DNA of 56,265 nt from Streptococcus sp. HMSC078D09. GTDB taxonomy: Bacteria > Bacillota > Bacilli > Lactobacillales > Streptococcaceae. Shown in pieces: positions 54,096-56,265 of the stretch. Numbering within the stretch: position 1 is the first letter of the stretch; each line of letters begins with the position of its first letter. The notes beneath the pieces were generated by a model. That model ran no database searches and was not told the DNA's origin. It saw only the letters and a list, made by a program, of their open reading frames with translations. The DNA is taken from contig NZ_KV813675.1 of NCBI RefSeq assembly GCF_001813675.1, forward strand, positions 592,118 through 648,382. Reading direction: 5' to 3'. Position numbers and translations under genes: made by a program.

Positions 54096-55343
54096 ATGGG
54101 AACAACACAAGAACAATTAGCCTTAGCGAAATCGGCTAAGAAAAGCATCAATACGGCCAGTACAGCTCTTAAAAATCAGGCCTTAGAAGCTATGGCCAGC
54201 CAGCTTCTGAAAGCGACAGAAGCCATTTTAGCAGCCAATCAAATCGATATGGAAGCGGCACGCGGGAAGATCTCCGAAGTCATGCTAGATCGCCTATTTC
54301 TTGATCAAGAGCGGATTGCAGGGATGGCACAAGGGATCCGTACTTTAATCGATCTGCCAGATCCGATTGGGGAAGTGCTGGATACTGAAGTTTTGGAAAA
54401 TGGTCTTGAAATCCAGAAAGTTCGAGTAGCCATGGGCGTCATTGGGATCATTTATGAAAGCCGTCCAAATGTAACGTCAGACGCTGCAGCCCTTGCCATC
54501 AAGAGTGGCAATGCAGTGGTTCTTCGTACTGGAAAGGATGCCTTTCATTCCGCCCAAGCGATCGTGACCGCACTCAAGGGTGGATTGGAAGAAGCCGGAC
54601 TCAATCCAGACCTTCTCCAATTGATCCAAGATACGAGTCGAGCTTCCAGCCTTGCTATGATGAAGGCCAAGGGCTACCTGGACTTGCTTATTCCACGAGG
54701 TGGTGCTGGCTTGATCCAAGCAGTGGTTGAAAATGCCATTGTCCCCGTGATCGAGACAGGAACTGGAATTGTTCATGTCTATGTGGACAAGGAGGCTGAC
54801 TTCCAGAAAGCCCTAGCGATTATTGATAATGCCAAGACCAGTCGCCCCTCTGTCTGCAATGCGATGGAGGTCTTGTTGGTCGATCAAGCGATCGCGTCTG
54901 ATTTCTTGCCCTTGGTCAAAGAGCGCTTAGTGGATGAGCGGGAAAGATCGGTTGAGTTGCGTCTAGATGAGGACGCACAGGCTATTATTTCGGGGACTGC
55001 AGCGCAGGAGCAGGATTTTGATACCGAATTTTTAGATTATATTTTAGCAGTCAAGGTCGTTGATGGAGTTGAGGAAGCGGTGGACCACATAGAAGCCCAC
55101 AGCACCCATCATTCGGATGCCATTGTGACTGAAAATTCTGAGACAGCCGCTTATTTTACCAAGCAAGTAGATTCAGCAGCCGTTTATGTCAATGCGTCTA
55201 CACGCTTTACAGATGGAGGTCAATTTGGCCTAGGGTGTGAGATGGGGATCTCGACTCAAAAACTCCATGCGCGTGGACCGATGGGACTGCGGGAGATGAC
55301 TAGTTACAAGTATATCGTCAGTGGAAATGGTCAAGTGAGGTAA
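54096..55343 (+). CDS. proA: Gamma-glutamyl phosphate reductase
   Basis: 415 residues, aldehyde-dehydrogenase fold with catalytic Cys254 in RPSVCNAME and the motifs [19 protein letters not shown] and [28 protein letters not shown] (two adjoining motifs, [10 protein letters not shown] and [14 protein letters not shown]). It reduces glutamyl-5-phosphate to glutamate-5-semialdehyde. Start at ATG 54096, with AGAGGAAA upstream; the earlier in-frame start lies inside proB. proC begins 3 bp after its stop. Confidence 0.97.
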   Translation: MGTTQEQLALAKSAKKSINTASTALKNQALEAMASQLLKATEAILAANQIDMEAARGKISEVMLDRLFLDQERIAGMAQGIRTLIDLPDPIGEVLDTEVLENGLEIQKVRVAMGVIGIIYESRPNVTSDAAALAIKSGNAVVLRTGKDAFHSAQAIVTALKGGLEEAGLNPDLLQLIQDTSRASSLAMMKAKGYLDLLIPRGGAGLIQAVVENAIVPVIETGTGIVHVYVDKEADFQKALAIIDNAKTSRPSVCNAMEVLLVDQAIASDFLPLVKERLVDERERSVELRLDEDAQAIISGTAAQEQDFDTEFLDYILAVKVVDGVEEAVDHIEAHSTHHSDAIVTENSETAAYFTKQVDSAAVYVNASTRFTDGGQFGLGCEMGISTQKLHARGPMGLREMTSYKYIVSGNGQVR

Positions 55344-55346
55344 GTC

Positions 55347-56162
55347 ATGAAAGTAGCATTTATCGGTCTTGGAAATATGGGAGCTAGTCTAGCCAAAGCG
55401 GTCGCAAAAGAAGTGGCTAGCACAGACCTGCTCTTGGTCAACCGTTCCCCACAAAAGGTGGAAGAGTTTATCAGCCAGTTTGGGGGAACAGCGTCTGGTC
55501 TTGAACAAATCTTTCAAGAGGCTGAGGTCATCTTCTTAGGTGTCAAACCCTATCAAATCTGTCCTTTACTTGAAGAGTACCAGGACATTTTGGGACAACG
55601 TTCCAATCTCCTGTTGGTTTCTATGGCAGCAGGTCTGGAACTGGAGCAAATGGCAAATGTAGTTAAAAATGAGCGGGTGGGGCTCATCCGCATCATGCCT
55701 AATACGCCCGTAGCCATTGGTCAAGGTGTCATCAGTCTGACCCGCTCCCAAGCAGTGACAGACCAGCAACTAGCCCAAATCAAACAGCTCTTAGCAGGAG
55801 CAGGAGCTCTCTATGAAATCGAAGAAAAATTGATCGATCCTGCAACTGCTGTAGCAGGTTGTGGTCCAGCCTTTGTCTATCAGATGATCGAAGCTATGGC
55901 GGATGCGGGAGTAGCCTTGGGACTTTCACGAGAGCAAGCCTTGCAGATGGCGGCCCAGACCTTCCAAGGAGCTAGCCAAATGGTCCTAGAGACGGGTCAA
56001 CATCCTGGAAGCTTGAAGAATGCAGTTTGTAGCCCAGGTGGTTCAACCATCGCAGGAGTCAATCGCTTAGAACAAGTCGGCCTACGAGGCGACATTATTG
56101 CAGGAGTGGAAGCGGCCTACAAACGCACCCAAGAAATGGGACAAGAGGCAGGGAAGAATTAG
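55347..56162 (+). CDS. proC: Pyrroline-5-carboxylate reductase
   Basis: 271 residues, N-terminal Rossmann fold (AFIGLGNMGASL), IMPNTPVAIGQG and the C-terminal dimer helix signature with SPGGSTIAGVNRLEQ. It reduces P5C to proline with NAD(P)H, ending the proBAC pathway. A terminator-like hairpin and a structured repeat follow. Confidence 0.97.
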   Translation: MKVAFIGLGNMGASLAKAVAKEVASTDLLLVNRSPQKVEEFISQFGGTASGLEQIFQEAEVIFLGVKPYQICPLLEEYQDILGQRSNLLLVSMAAGLELEQMANVVKNERVGLIRIMPNTPVAIGQGVISLTRSQAVTDQQLAQIKQLLAGAGALYEIEEKLIDPATAVAGCGPAFVYQMIEAMADAGVALGLSREQALQMAAQTFQGASQMVLETGQHPGSLKNAVCSPGGSTIAGVNRLEQVGLRGDIIAGVEAAYKRTQEMGQEAGKN

Positions 56163-56165
56163 AAA

Positions 56166-56190
56166 AAAGATTGGTTTTTGCCAATCTTTC
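56166..56190 (+). terminator. Terminator-like hairpin after proC
   Basis: AAAGATTGG (56166-56174) and CCAATCTTT (56181-56189), but with a weak T tail. Confidence 0.6.
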
Positions 56191-56192
56191 AA

Positions 56193-56265
56193 ATTGAAGA
56201 CAAAGTCCTCTTAGAAACTTTCCTTAGGTGAGAATGGACGTCAGCGAACTTCTTCGAAGTTCCAT
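56193..56265 (+). repeat. Structured intergenic repeat, family 1, copy 3 (cut by window end)
   Basis: TTGAAGACAAAGTCCTC then TTAGAAACTTTCC (56214-56223 is the left arm) and the GAACTTC/GAAGTTC hairpin are the same as in copies 1 and 2; the right part lies beyond the window. Confidence 0.75.

Overview
The window looks like chromosomal DNA of an oral, viridans-group Streptococcus (mitis/sanguinis/parasanguinis-like). Support comes from low G+C, streptococcal -10/-35 promoters with extended -10 TGn boxes, an LPxTG surface protein, the gene order LysR-regulator/lspA/rluD-like/proBAC, the neighbours murB-potABCD, rplU-prp-rpmA with an L27 N-terminal extension, and a tagatose-6-phosphate lac locus. 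I cannot fix the species. No tRNA, rRNA, CRISPR array, insertion sequence or phage gene was seen.

Layout. 1-7.4 kb: 3' end of a NADAR gene, an M42 peptidase, an AmiA/OppA-type peptide-binding lipoprotein, a wall-anchored X-prolyl dipeptidyl-peptidase and trxA. 7.7-15.2 kb: cytoplasmic alpha-amylase (minus strand) with a MalR-type operator, a RocB-like M20 peptidase, an ABC exporter pair, and a divergent degV/tetR pair with overlapping promoters. 15.3-22.1 kb: an accessory block of poorly characterised membrane proteins, with three tandem relatives of the DUF443 tandem five-TM family (one broken by an in-frame amber codon), an HD hydrolase and a CPBP/Abi protease. This reads as an orphan immunity locus. 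22.2-31.5 kb: polysaccharide deacetylase, hom-thrB, a membrane protein, murB and potABCD, with a structured RNA-like leader before potA. 31.9-34.0 kb: four tandem mosaic paralogues of small exported proteins plus gene remnants. 34.1-38.9 kb: a Ser/Thr-rich membrane protein, cysteine desulfurase-thiI, a lipoprotein and the L21 leader-rplU-prp-rpmA operon. 39.1-50.5 kb: the lactose/galactose region, lacR, galactitol-family PTS IIA/IIB/IIC, lacABCD, lacT, lacFE, lacG. 50.6-56.2 kb: CpsY-like LysR regulator, lspA, RluA-family synthase, proB, proA, proC.

How the parts work together. In the lac region lactose enters through LacFE as lactose-6-phosphate and is cut by LacG. Galactose enters through the galactitol-type PTS as galactose-6-phosphate. 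LacAB, LacC and LacD then run the tagatose pathway to triose phosphates. LacR, LacT antitermination and a CcpA site over the promoter -35 are the visible controls. The proBAC genes make proline from glutamate. The pot genes import polyamines. Hom and ThrB are the two late steps to O-phosphohomoserine.

The most unusual content is non-coding. Two families of intergenic structured repeats occur three times each, and their copies differ by compensatory base-pair changes. There is also a roughly 150-nt folded leader before potA with an AUG-UGA start-stop just ahead of the UUG start, and an orphan near-consensus promoter overlapping a cre-like site at 7635-7663.
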